64,000 bases of DNA. It comes from Hericium rajendrae. Lineage: Eukaryota > Basidiomycota > Agaricomycetes > Russulales > Hericiaceae. Both the position numbers and the translations under genes were made by a program. The stretch is taken from positions 2,751,276-2,815,275 of the forward strand of contig CM065885.1 in assembly GCA_033439255.1 (NCBI GenBank), in the 5' to 3' direction. The notes beneath the pieces are model-generated. The model worked only from the letters and a program-made list of their open reading frames with translations, ran no database searches and was not told the DNA's origin. The stretch's first letter is position 1, and every line of letters begins with the position of its first letter. Shown in pieces: positions 23,528-33,006 of this stretch.

Positions 23528-24785
23528 GATGGGATGGAGGTGCGGGTGGACTACGGTGGGAATATAGAGTTACGGCGGGGGTAAGGCGTTCCGGGCGAAC
23601 GAGCGGGGAGGGTGCGTCTTTGCGGACGCGATCGTGATCATGAGCTGAGAGCTCCACCTTTACACCGGATGATCGTCTTCCAGTTGCTAGCTTCACCACC
23701 AGTATCGCTGCACCGGACGCGATGCATTTCAGAACGCACCTTCGAACGATATTACAGCTGATTGCAAACTGTTAGGCCATCCCCAAAAATAATCAAATAG
23801 CCGCGCGAAGACTGCGCACGGTTTCATCAAGCCGGCGGCTGCGGCATAATATCCGCGGCAGACGCTTGGGGAAGCGGGGCAAATGCCATCAAAACGGCGC
23901 CATGCATTAATCTCGCAGACGTGGCCGAACGTTTTGCAATTGGATTAATTCGCATCCGAGCACCAGGGCGCACGGGCGCCCATGAGGGCACGGATGTGGT
24001 CTGGCAATGGGAGCTAAAGTACTTTTCACGGAAAGCAGGATGCAAGAACGCGTGCACAAATGTGAAATTAGCTCGCGCGACGGTATTGTGGATTTGCTTT
24101 CGATCGGAGAGCGGTGACGCGTATGTGTTGTAGATGGGATGTTGACATGTAGACGTAAAGAACTAGAGATGGTAATCAGCAGCGAGGCCTGACGATATAT
24201 GCACGTACTGGCATAGCCGAGGCCCCTACTCACCACGCACGGCGCTGAACCCGGTTGTGTAACTGGATTCAAAACACATGCAGCGATGCTTGCCAGCGAA
24301 GTATGGGGCACCGGGATACAGGCAATCGTGCCTTCTGTCGTCCCTGGGTTCAAGGATTCAAGGATTTAGAAGATCGGGCATGATTAATGCATGAGGTACG
24401 AGGTACGAGGTAAAGCAGCCCGTAAAAAGGTGAGCTAAGGACGTCACCAAGAGCACTGGCGTAACAAAATCGCGTGACGTCACATCCACCTCACCGAAAT
24501 TAGGTCACGCCCGCCCTTTGGCTTTTCTTCTTCCAGCACAGTGACCGGAGCCCGAGCTCTCGGATGTGGATCGTTGAGATTTTATTCCAATCAATGACGA
24601 AGAATTGAGGTAGCAAAGAGCGTATGTTTACGCTTACTCGGTGAGATCCGTCCTGATCCTGAACTGACCCTAGCGAATAGGTAAGAAAAAGTGTGCATGT
24701 ACTGCACAGATTCGAAATATTAATGAAGTTGGACTGCACTAGATCGCCACAACTGGACCACGACTGCGCAACTCCTCTCCGGCCG
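23528..24785. other. Spacer between array copies 3 and 4
   Basis: It contains the upstream block at 23969-24010 and a second perfect TGACGTCA palindrome at 24475-24482. No gene is supported. Confidence 0.45.
23969..24010. promoter_or_regulatory. Shared upstream block, copy 3 of 4
   Basis: GCGCACGGGCGCCCATGAGG then GCACGGATGTGGTCTGGC, about 440 bases upstream of the disabled copy 3. The TATA position is degenerate (TGAAATTAGC at about 24062). Confidence 0.5.
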
Positions 24786-25834
24786 TCAGTAACTCCCAGA
24801 CGCGTACGCCAGCTTCTGCGCCTCCTCATCTCGGTACGCACTCGTGTATTCTGCTTCCTCAATCCCGCACCACTCCTTCGCATCCACAGCCAGCAGCGAT
24901 GCGCCAACCAGCCACTCGACGGTGATCTGCAGTATGTAAAATGCCGCCTTTGCGCCCGTCGAGTCCGAGTCCATCGGCGGATGCGTCGTCGTCACCAGCC
25001 GGACGATCGGGACGATCATCTTTCTAACAGTCAGTCCACTGCTTCGTGCTGAACCAGACGCATTACGTACCAGCAGGAGGCTCGTTCCCGCCAGCCACGC
25101 CGAAGTCGCGCCGATCGCGTCGCGTGCATGCGATACTCGTGCGCAGAAGACCACTAGCAGGCCCAACACAATCAGCACGATAACCGACGCGATCGTCCTG
25201 CGCCGAACATTCGTCAGCCCTGCAGCCCGTGCAGACGAAGTACAAGCCCACGCACCGCATCGTCTTCACACTATCCGCAGCGCTTGCATCCGTCTGCGCC
25301 TTGCCCACCTTCGTCCCCGCGACGACGCCGAGCGCACTGTCCGCAATCGGCACCCAAGACCATGAAAAGCAGAGACAGAACTCACATCGCACCCATTAAC
25401 GTGAACTCCATCGCCAGCGTGAATACATGCGCCGCCTGTCCGCCTTTCCTGCCGCGGCTCGCATGGAACCCCGCCAACTGCACGAGCGTCGACGCGGGCA
25501 TCGCATACCCCACGCTCAATAACACCTGTTCGACGATGAGCAGCGTAGTATCGAATGTCCCCTCGCCCTTCATGACGTCGCGCAAATTCGCGATGCCCGC
25601 AAGCCGTACGCCGAACGTCGCGACGCGCACGGCCTCGAAGAGCTGCACGCGCACGAAGGCGAGCAGCAGGCGCGTTGGTCGCCGGTAGTGCGTCGCGAGG
25701 CGCCAGAAGCCGAGGCCGCAGGTCGCGGTGAAGAGCACGAGGAAGAGGATCGAGGGGAAAGTGTCTTGGTGCGAATTGGGGAGGCCGCCCGTGAGCGAGC
25801 GCATGGAGGTCGTGTTCGTCGCGAGCGAGGACAT
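24786..25834 (-). CDS. Seven-helix membrane protein, copy 4 (intact)
   Basis: The four exons are all in frame. Exon 1 begins at the ATG at 25834 ([20 protein letters not shown]) and ends at about 25387 with the donor AT|GTGAGT. Exon 2 reads [20 protein letters not shown]. Exon 3 runs from [20 protein letters not shown] to [11 protein letters not shown]. Exon 4 starts after AAAG with MIVPIVRL and ends WCGIEEA...ASGSY at 24786. The length is about 300 residues with seven hydrophobic segments, as in copy 2. Function is unknown. Conserved features across copies are the GGLPN(A/S/P)HQD motif before helix 1, [17 protein letters not shown] and (K)xWCGI(E/Q)(D/E)A near the C-terminus. Confidence 0.82.
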
Positions 25835-26812
25835 CGCTCGTCGGATTTCTTTTGGTGAGAGGATGAGCGGTGAGTTGAGTAGGATGGCCGCGCGTTCCGG
25901 GCGGCAGGAAGAGGATGATGATAATGTACGTCTGTCAGTTCACTCCGCTGCCTTTAACCCCCGCCCATCCTCTCATATGAGATAGATCCCAGTCTAGTAA
26001 CTGGGCGGTGATCTACCCGCTGTCAATGTCGCCTCGCACGCACCACGCTGTGTAGAAAGTGTCGGCGGCCCACGCGCGGGCGCCTGCTCGTGCACAGGTG
26101 TGGTCGGCGGGCGCTTGACGCGGAGGATTGATCACTATTCGATATTGCATGCTGTAGGGCCTGCGGTATAAATAGCCTGCGAAGCGTGTTCGAGGCATCG
26201 CTTTGGCTGTCGTTGCATCACCTGGTTGGTAAGTACTACGCTAGAGATGGGGCGTGCAGACGAAGCAGTCTATCGCAGAAACATGCGGTTCAATTGCTTG
26301 AGGTAGATCGATGATATATATCAACGTATGTCGTGGGACTGAAGAGTGTCGAAGATGCTTGAAGCAGGCCATGGAATTGAGCTTGCCTGCACGGGTTGTC
26401 CACGCAATTTCTACGGCTGCAGGTGCGCTTTTCTCCTTCCCTCCCAGCGGCTACTTTTCCAGGACTTCAGTACGCCCTCGGACTCCCGAAACAACAAAAC
26501 GGGTAGAGCTGAGCTCCCGAGCATCACCTCCGCCACGGTGGTCCTCGAAACGACTTGGACAGGCGGTATCTGCGGGTATCCCAGCGCAGCTCTCGCATCG
26601 CAGTGCGCCCGGCTGAATCGACTCCAAAGAATATTGGCACTCCGCGATTAGAAGGTGGAAAAAGCAGCGATGGGGATACAGTATTGGTAGGTGGGGCGCC
26701 GGCTCGTTCAGCACCCAGGATGGAAGGTAGACTGTCGAGAATACAACGATCTGGCATGGTATGCAAGGCGGGTGTCCTGGAAGTCTGGAATGAAGCGCGC
26801 GGTCTGTTTCTC
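25835..26812. other. Spacer upstream of array copy 4
   Basis: It contains the upstream block at 26071-26117 and TATAAATA at 26167-26174. No gene is supported. The part nearest 26812 is 3' flank of the next minus-strand gene. Confidence 0.45.
26071..26117. promoter_or_regulatory. Shared upstream block, copy 4 of 4
   Basis: GGGCGCCTGCTCGTGCACAG then GTGTGGTCGGCGGGCGC, about 250 bases upstream of copy 4's ATG. TATAAATA begins about 96 bases further on the plus strand, the same spacing as at copy 1. Confidence 0.6.
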
Positions 26813-29273
26813 TCATCCTGCCACGCGGTGGTATAGCGCCTTGATAGGCTGCCAGCCCCACCATCCGGAACTGGATGTCTGCTGAGGCGTAGGTGCTGGC
26901 GGCGCCGGCGCCGTGTTCGGGGGCGGCGTCTGCGTCTGAGATATGGATGGCTCGGGCGGCGGCGGCGGCGGCGGATGAGATTTGGTTGGCTGGGGCCGAT
27001 GGGAGGCCCTTGGCCTTGTTACAGGTGTCTGATGAGTTGCTTTAGTGGGTTTCACGCCATCCGAGCCATCCGAGAGCGGTGGACGGGATGTCTGCGTCAG
27101 ATTCGAGGCCGAAGGGATCTGCGGATGCGATGCGGTTCGTTGTGGCCGACGGTCGGCACTTGGCCCCGCGAGAGACGCGCCAGAAGCTCCTTTAGGAGGT
27201 GCTACATGGGGTGCTGGAGTTGGCTTCGCGCCGTCTGATGGCGTCGGCTGGGACGGTAGGCTCGAGGGCGGAGGCGGCTGACTATGCGATGCGGTTAGCT
27301 GCAGCCGACGGTTGGCACTTGGTCCTGCCGTGGATACACCAGAAGCACCTGTGGGAGTTGGTACTTGAGTTTGCGTCACGCCGCGTGAGGTCGACGGCCG
27401 AAGCGGAGGTGTCTGCTGAGATGTGGTGGACTGAGTGGACACATTAGAAGCGCTTCTATGGGGTGCTGCATGAGGTACTTGGGTTATTTTCGCGCCATTC
27501 GATGACGGTGGTTGGGGCGGCTGTCCCGGACTCTGGGGCTGGGAAGCCTGCTGATAATATATGGTTGACTGCGACCGACGACTGATACTAGACCCCGCCG
27601 TTGATACACCGGACACGCTTTGACGATGTGTCTGCGTATGTACACGTGTGATAGAGGATAGCGTTGGCTGGGATGGCTTCCCCAGACCGGTAGTTTGCCG
27701 ATGGGATATCGATGACCAGGACTCGTGACTAGTAGTCTGCCCTGCCATGGAGAAACCGGAGGCGCTTCCACGAGGTGTTTGAGTATATGAGACAGAGGAT
27801 AGAGCCGGCACAGTCGAATCCTGATGAATATCCGCACCAATGATTGCATCGCTGCTGTAGCCGGAATCAGTGAATGCACTCATAGGCGTATGGAACAGTT
27901 CTTCAGCGTCGTCTTCGGTCAGCGTCTCTGTGTCGGTTCGTAGAATGAGTGGTTGGGGGAACACCTGCACCCATCGCTCTGCCACTTGCTGCTGCGATAT
28001 GCCGTCATCAGATGGGATCCGGATGAGCCAATCCTTGTCGTCTTGCAACGCCTGCTCGAACAAGGAATCCACGCCTTTGATCCTTCGAGCATCGTTCCTG
28101 GCTATAGCAGCCGTAGGACCCGCGGTGCGGGCAAAGATCTTTACGGGCTGGTTCGCCAAGCTCTGATTGACTATTTCGCTTGACATGATGCTGCCACTGA
28201 TGTCTGATGCACTTGTCAGTAAACTCAGCGATGCGTGTGCAGCTCGGCATCCACCTTTCAAGATGATGCTCGTTTGTGCCACCTTCCATATATTCCCGAA
28301 GGTCCTGCTGGATGTCCCGTTCTCGATGAAGATATGGTACTTCCTGTCAACGAGGATGGACACGTCGTATTCGGAATTCTTGTCTATTGGTGGAAGATTA
28401 TCCCAGTCAATCGCTTGATGAGTGAAATTGTTATTGTAGCTCTTTGGATCGGTGGAAAGATCTAAGTAAAAGTGCGGATTTTGATTCAAGGCGATCTGGT
28501 GATCCGCCCCGGCCAGGGAGTTATACATCCACAGAATAACCTCGCCGAGATTAGGGACCTGGTCGATACGCACTGACAGAAGATCATTAGCAGATACCCT
28601 GCGCCGCGGTAGAAGAACATACCTGGTGTGGTCTTCCTCGGCCCCAGAGGACCTTGAAGCCGAGAGAAGGCGATCGTGACTTGCTTGGTTTGCGACGTTG
28701 ATTCCGCTTTCTTTTTCTTCTAGAACATCGTTCAATGGAGCGTGTTGCGACGTCTCAAGCATCTTACCCAGTGCAGAATCTTTTCCTTCACGCCTATCAA
28801 TTTGACATTAGCATTTCCATCTTTGTCCTTAGCACCCTTCATCATGTTCTCGAAAGAAGCTGTTGACACTCTGAGAGGTTGGTAAGATTTTAAATGCAGT
28901 TAAATGGGATAATCATACCCTGTGTCATTATTCGCACCCATTTTCCCCAGAATTTCCATGATAGCTGCCTTTGCCAGAAGAAACTTCGTATCGCATTCAG
29001 ACGATGGCTGGAGAGCCGCATTAATGGCAGCTGTGGTCGCGTTCACGATGTGTTCAATTCTGGAAATAAGGATTGCGGGAATAAGTACACCAGTATCTGA
29101 AAAACTCACTCCTCGGAAGGATGCATGTGGTGAAATTCACTGGACTCCACCAACGACCGGCAAGTCTGGATCAGAGCGACCGATTGCTGCAGGTAGGCCC
29201 GCGGAATCTTTGCGCACTTCGCTAGACTCTGCTGGAACGAATATGACCGTTCAAAGGCTGTTCCTATCGCCAT
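26813..29273 (-). CDS. Uncharacterised protein with helical N-terminus and proline-rich repeat tail
   Basis: Four exons: 29110-29273, 28919-29059, 28836-28870 and 26813-28785. The start is the ATG at 29273 (MAIGTAFERSYSFQQSLAKC). All three introns are 48-50 bases with GT-AG ends. The N-terminal 115 residues are predicted helical (SVALIQTCRSLVESSE, KFLLAKAAIMEILGKMG), followed by a globular middle (VPNLGEVILWMYNSLAG, DVSILVDRKYHIFIENG, ISQQQVAERWVQVFPQP). The last 300 residues are Pro/Ser/Thr/Gln-rich with imperfect repeats such as GASGVSTAGPSANRRLQLTA / GASGASLAGPSADRRPQRTA and DGAKPTPAPHVAPP. The tail ends SSGWWGWQPIKALYHRVAG, an amphipathic aromatic-rich motif. A candidate 50-base intron near 28576-28625 would break the frame and was not used. 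Function unknown. Confidence 0.7.
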
Positions 29274-29961
29274 GGACTAGTAATGAAAGCTGGAAGGCCA
29301 GGACGTGGGTCAGCTTGCGCGGGGCGGGACCATAATCGCTGCGAGTGCGCTACTAATGCTGTTCAGAGTGTGGGCTCGAGCCATGTCCATCGGACGCTGT
29401 TCGGAGTCCACGGAACACGTTCAAGATCACATATACACGCATGCACGGTGCAGAATCGCAGTAAGTGGATCTGCAAGGAAGGAACTTAGGAAGGAAGGAA
29501 GGGTTGACTCGCGGCCTCTCGCGGCGTTTGAGTTACAGCGCAAACTGCCGGGTCCGGCTAGTCCCACAGAGGAAGACTCACGATGGGCAGGTCTCAATGC
29601 TTCATACGTCAGGCCTCAAGACGTCAAAGCTTGCGTCGTGATGACGGCCAGGATCGCAATACTTGTGCGTATGGACACGACTGAACAGCGCGTTTCTGGT
29701 GCGAAACTAATATCTACCCATCATCCTTCGATCACCGGACAAATGGAGACGATCAGTGCCTCGACTTGAGCTGAACTGATTGATGTCTCCAACCAAGTTC
29801 ATTAACATCGCCGTTTCTGCTTTATACCGAATAACAAGATAGCGACAGATAATAGGAGAGATGTCGTGTAGTACAGGGTGTTGTAAGAACGTGTCAAGGG
29901 CCGGCCAAGACGTGGATAGATTAGGAAAGGATTCGGCCAAGGCAATAACCTTCAGAGGAGC
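29274..29961. other. Spacer
   Basis: Promoter side of the gene starting at 29273 and 3' side of the gene ending at 29962. Nothing else seen. Confidence 0.4.
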
Positions 29962-30706
29962 TCAGGCTCGCCTGCGGCGAGGATAAAGATATAATAGCGG
30001 AAGAATAGAAAACACGCCAACTACCAACAAGAAAATTCTGATGCCCAGAGTTTCGTGGAGCCACACGAATATCAAGACCTGAACGATGAGACAGAATATT
30101 CCAGCAATCAGGCAGAAAAACCCTTGGGCGCGATATGAGTTTGGATGCAGAGCATTATTGAATACCAACTTACAATGGTACATGATCCATGTCCAGTGCG
30201 GACGAGCACCCACTCTTGCGAGAAGATGCACTGTACTTTCGGCGATCATCTGCGTATCCTCTACTGGCTTCTCTACGCGAGCATAGCGTAGTGGCAATTC
30301 TCCAAACTCATCGACCAGGATGAGAGAAGTGACTGTTGCGCTGCAGCTAAACAGCAATGAGCAGTAAGAGAAAACTGCCAGAGCGTGGGCGGGTGCAGAC
30401 GAATCAGAGTCCGAAGTTGATACTGAAAACGACGAGAGGAGTTGGCTTGCGACGGACGCGAGCATGGCCGACTTAAGATGCATGAGTAAGCAATGTCATC
30501 ATTGAATGCTTTCGAAAGTCCGTAGACAATAGCCACTTACTACGACTGCCGCATTCTGGCCCGATGTGATCCAATCCATGCGAATGGCCTCAATCGCCGG
30601 AGGCAGTTTTCCTATGCGATGTCAGTCAAATTTGCGATACACGAGAAGAATAGAACTGACTATCCAAGGTAGTGTACGAGGACAAGGTTGGTAGCGTCGG
30701 TGCCAT
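29962..30706 (-). CDS. Small multi-pass membrane protein
   Basis: Four exons. The ATG at 30706 opens MAPTLPTLSSYTTLD, joined to KLPPAIEAIRMDWITSGQNA and then to SAMLASVASQLLSSFSVSTS. Another 51-base intron (GTAAGT...CCAAG) follows WIMYH and is in frame with its surroundings, so an unspliced frame also reads through. The stop is TGA at 29962-29964 after PRRRRA. Hydrophobic segments are FSYCSLLFSCSATVTSLILV, FFCLIAGIFCLIVQVLIFVW and IRIFLLVVGVFSILPLLYLY, with a basic C-terminal tail. The WITSGQNAAVV...LLS arrangement recalls small membrane proteins common in mushroom genomes, but I cannot name a function. Confidence 0.6.
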
Positions 30707-30995
30707 GGTATATACAGATGCAGACGACGAGCTCTTCCCGTGATCAGAGCTAGGTCGGTGCGTCCTTTATACTCCAAGGTCAAAGCACAGCGTCGAAGAT
30801 GGTGCCGACGTTACGTATCGACACTCTTTCATGTGCAAGAACGATGTCTAGCGCAGAGTTCTGGGTCTTTACAGATTAAGAAGTCATGAATCAGTCAAAC
30901 CAGGACGAGGAGACACACCGGACACGTGTGATCCACGCGGTGTTATATCCATGGCACCGAAAGTCTAGACTTGAAAATGGTCAAAGCATGTCGCT

Positions 30996-31632
30996 TCATC
31001 GGCTGTCTCCAGGTATAAAGTTCTTTTCAATCCGGTGGAGCGTCCGAGCCAACTCAGAAAAATCAATGAGAAACCAGGAGGATGGATCCCTCGACGGAGC
31101 GCCACCATGAGAAGAAAAAAGCAGACAAATTGGGCATGCCTTTGAGGACAGTTGCACGGAAGTTTCCATTGCATGAGCCACAACATGAAGCCTCGATATG
31201 TCCTCGAGGTGCACAGCTGTGAAGAGCGTCGGAGTCCTTTCGCACCCCATTGCCAGAATAGACCAACCTATGGACACCGCGTAGTCTGGAATGAGATACA
31301 TCAACCAAGCACTCCGAGACGAAAGCCAATAAGAGACCCATACCGGTCTTTTTAGAGCCTGCCTGGAACTTGCCTGCCGGGAACGATGGACACCATGAGG
31401 AGCGACAGCTGGCGAACGTGTTCGGCTGTCAGTGCACGAATCGGTATGTTAAAAAAAATAGATAAATTATGCAACTGGAGAAGATCGCACCAACGTGGAA
31501 GGTAATATGAGCATGTCGCTCGCCGAAATCTAAGTCATAGAGCCCAACACTTACGACGTTCCCCCAGAATCCACGACAGAAGCCTTTGTCGATTAGGAGC
31601 ATGATCAAGTTTGAGGAGAGAGACGAGGCCAT
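30996..31632 (-). CDS. Hypothetical gene, weak model
   Basis: A possible model starts at the ATG at 31632 (MASSLSSNLIMLLIDKGFCR), splices from WGNV into LHNLSIFFNIPIRALTAEHV, and then uses a GC-AG intron (donor GCAAGT) into VWVSYWLSSRSAWLMYLIPD and a tail ending at 30996. The pieces look protein-like and partly membrane-embedded. Splice choices were made to keep frames open, and no family is recognised. Confidence 0.25.
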
Positions 31633-32210
31633 CTATGGATCCCATGCAGCCGAATAATTACCGTCGAGGGCTTATCCTCAAAATGGAGGTAAACGCGACA
31701 AGCTGCCCTCATTTGAGTGTGAGAGATCTGGAAAATCGCTCCAGAGTAAGTACGTTGCCCCGGCAGCTGATTCCTCAGTCTGACACGATAAAGCACATTC
31801 TACTACATCAAGAGTGAAGTAGGAGCACGCACGGAATGAGCTTCGAGATCTAGTCAGGTCTCATCAAAGGGCCCGAGAGGTGCTCAACTGCGGTAGCAGT
31901 GACTGGTGGTTCGCAAGCGACCGTCTGATAGGCGCCCGATGAGGACCACGGAGCCATCGAGTAGCCATCGGCGCTTAAATTTCCGCACCTATACCTTACC
32001 TATACCTTGCCCATACCACGCCTATTAACTTGACATACCACGAGGCTCCTGTATCTTCTCACCAGCTTGACTGCTGAGAGTTCCGGCGACTCGTAAAATC
32101 ACTGCTTCATTCCTTCCCTCTGACGAAACTGACGCTTCAGTCAGGACTCAGCGCCGGCGCAGCGCATGAAGGACCTTAAAGGACACGCCGTTAATGTCAC
32201 CTCATGGCAA

Positions 32211-32852
32211 TCATGCAGTACAGCTTGGCATGTGAAATGACTGCTTCAAGTTCGCCGCTGATAGTGAGGATTGTGAGTCCATGTACTGACCAAGAATCAC
32301 ATTCGTCGCAAGGTCGCGGGAGCATCGATCGAGCACTTCTGCGGCGACTTTGCCCCAACTAATTGCGCCACTATGATTGCTCGTGGGACGAGCTTTTTTC
32401 TTCGCAGCAAAGGCTCTGAATCGAGAGCCTTGGTTCATGTACTATGTTGGTATTAGTTCACCGCACTTGCTTTCCTGGTTGACAGCGATTCCGATGGGTG
32501 TAAAGTTGTCCATTAGTCGAATCATCCTCAGCGCGTTGAGTCATCGATATGTGCAGATAATCGCAAGAATGACTGATATATCATTCTTGTCGCAGGTGCA
32601 GCGAGATCAAGCAGGATTTCGAAACGCTTGTTTCGCTTCGATCATCGTGGTATTAAACATCACTGTGGAATACGCCAGATCCCCGTGGCGTGAACGGGTA
32701 GAAGGAATAGCGGTCAGTGGGCTCCCTGTACCATCTGACATCCCCGCTGAACCACACGTTTCTACTTCGTGTATCCACCTGCAGCGATGAGTCTTTGTCT
32801 GTCCTTGGCCATCCGCCAATTGGTGGAGTGCTTCGATAAGCTGCGGTCCCAT
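32211..32852 (-). CDS. Hypothetical gene, weak partial model
   Basis: From the ATG at 32852 the minus strand reads MGPQLIEALHQLADGQGQTK, splices to EPTDRYSFYPFTPRGSGVFH, and a later block reads RFEILLDLAAPATRMIYQ, joinable by a 47-base intron to MIRLMDNFTPIGIAVNQ. Further exons towards 32211 are unclear because two frames are open at once. No family is recognised. Confidence 0.25.
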
Positions 32853-33006
32853 CTTATTCTAGAGCGGGTCCGAATATAGATAGAGCTGCGGTGAAGCCAT
32901 CCTACTTTGGTTGATCTTCCCCCATCTCCAAACAAGCCGTTATAAGTATCGCGACCCACCCGCATTACCTGCACTTCCGTTCTTTCTCCCCAAGGAAATC
33001 CACAGT

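Noticed and set aside
28576-28625. Candidate intron (GTATGT...CTGTCAG) in the proline-rich protein gene
   Set aside because: Removing its 50 bases breaks the frame and gives an early stop, whereas reading through keeps a long open frame. Left unspliced, though the signals are good.
31980-32025. Short repeats ACCTATACCTT / GCCCATACC
   Set aside because: Too short and irregular to call a repeat array; no CRISPR-like spacing was seen anywhere, as expected for a fungus.
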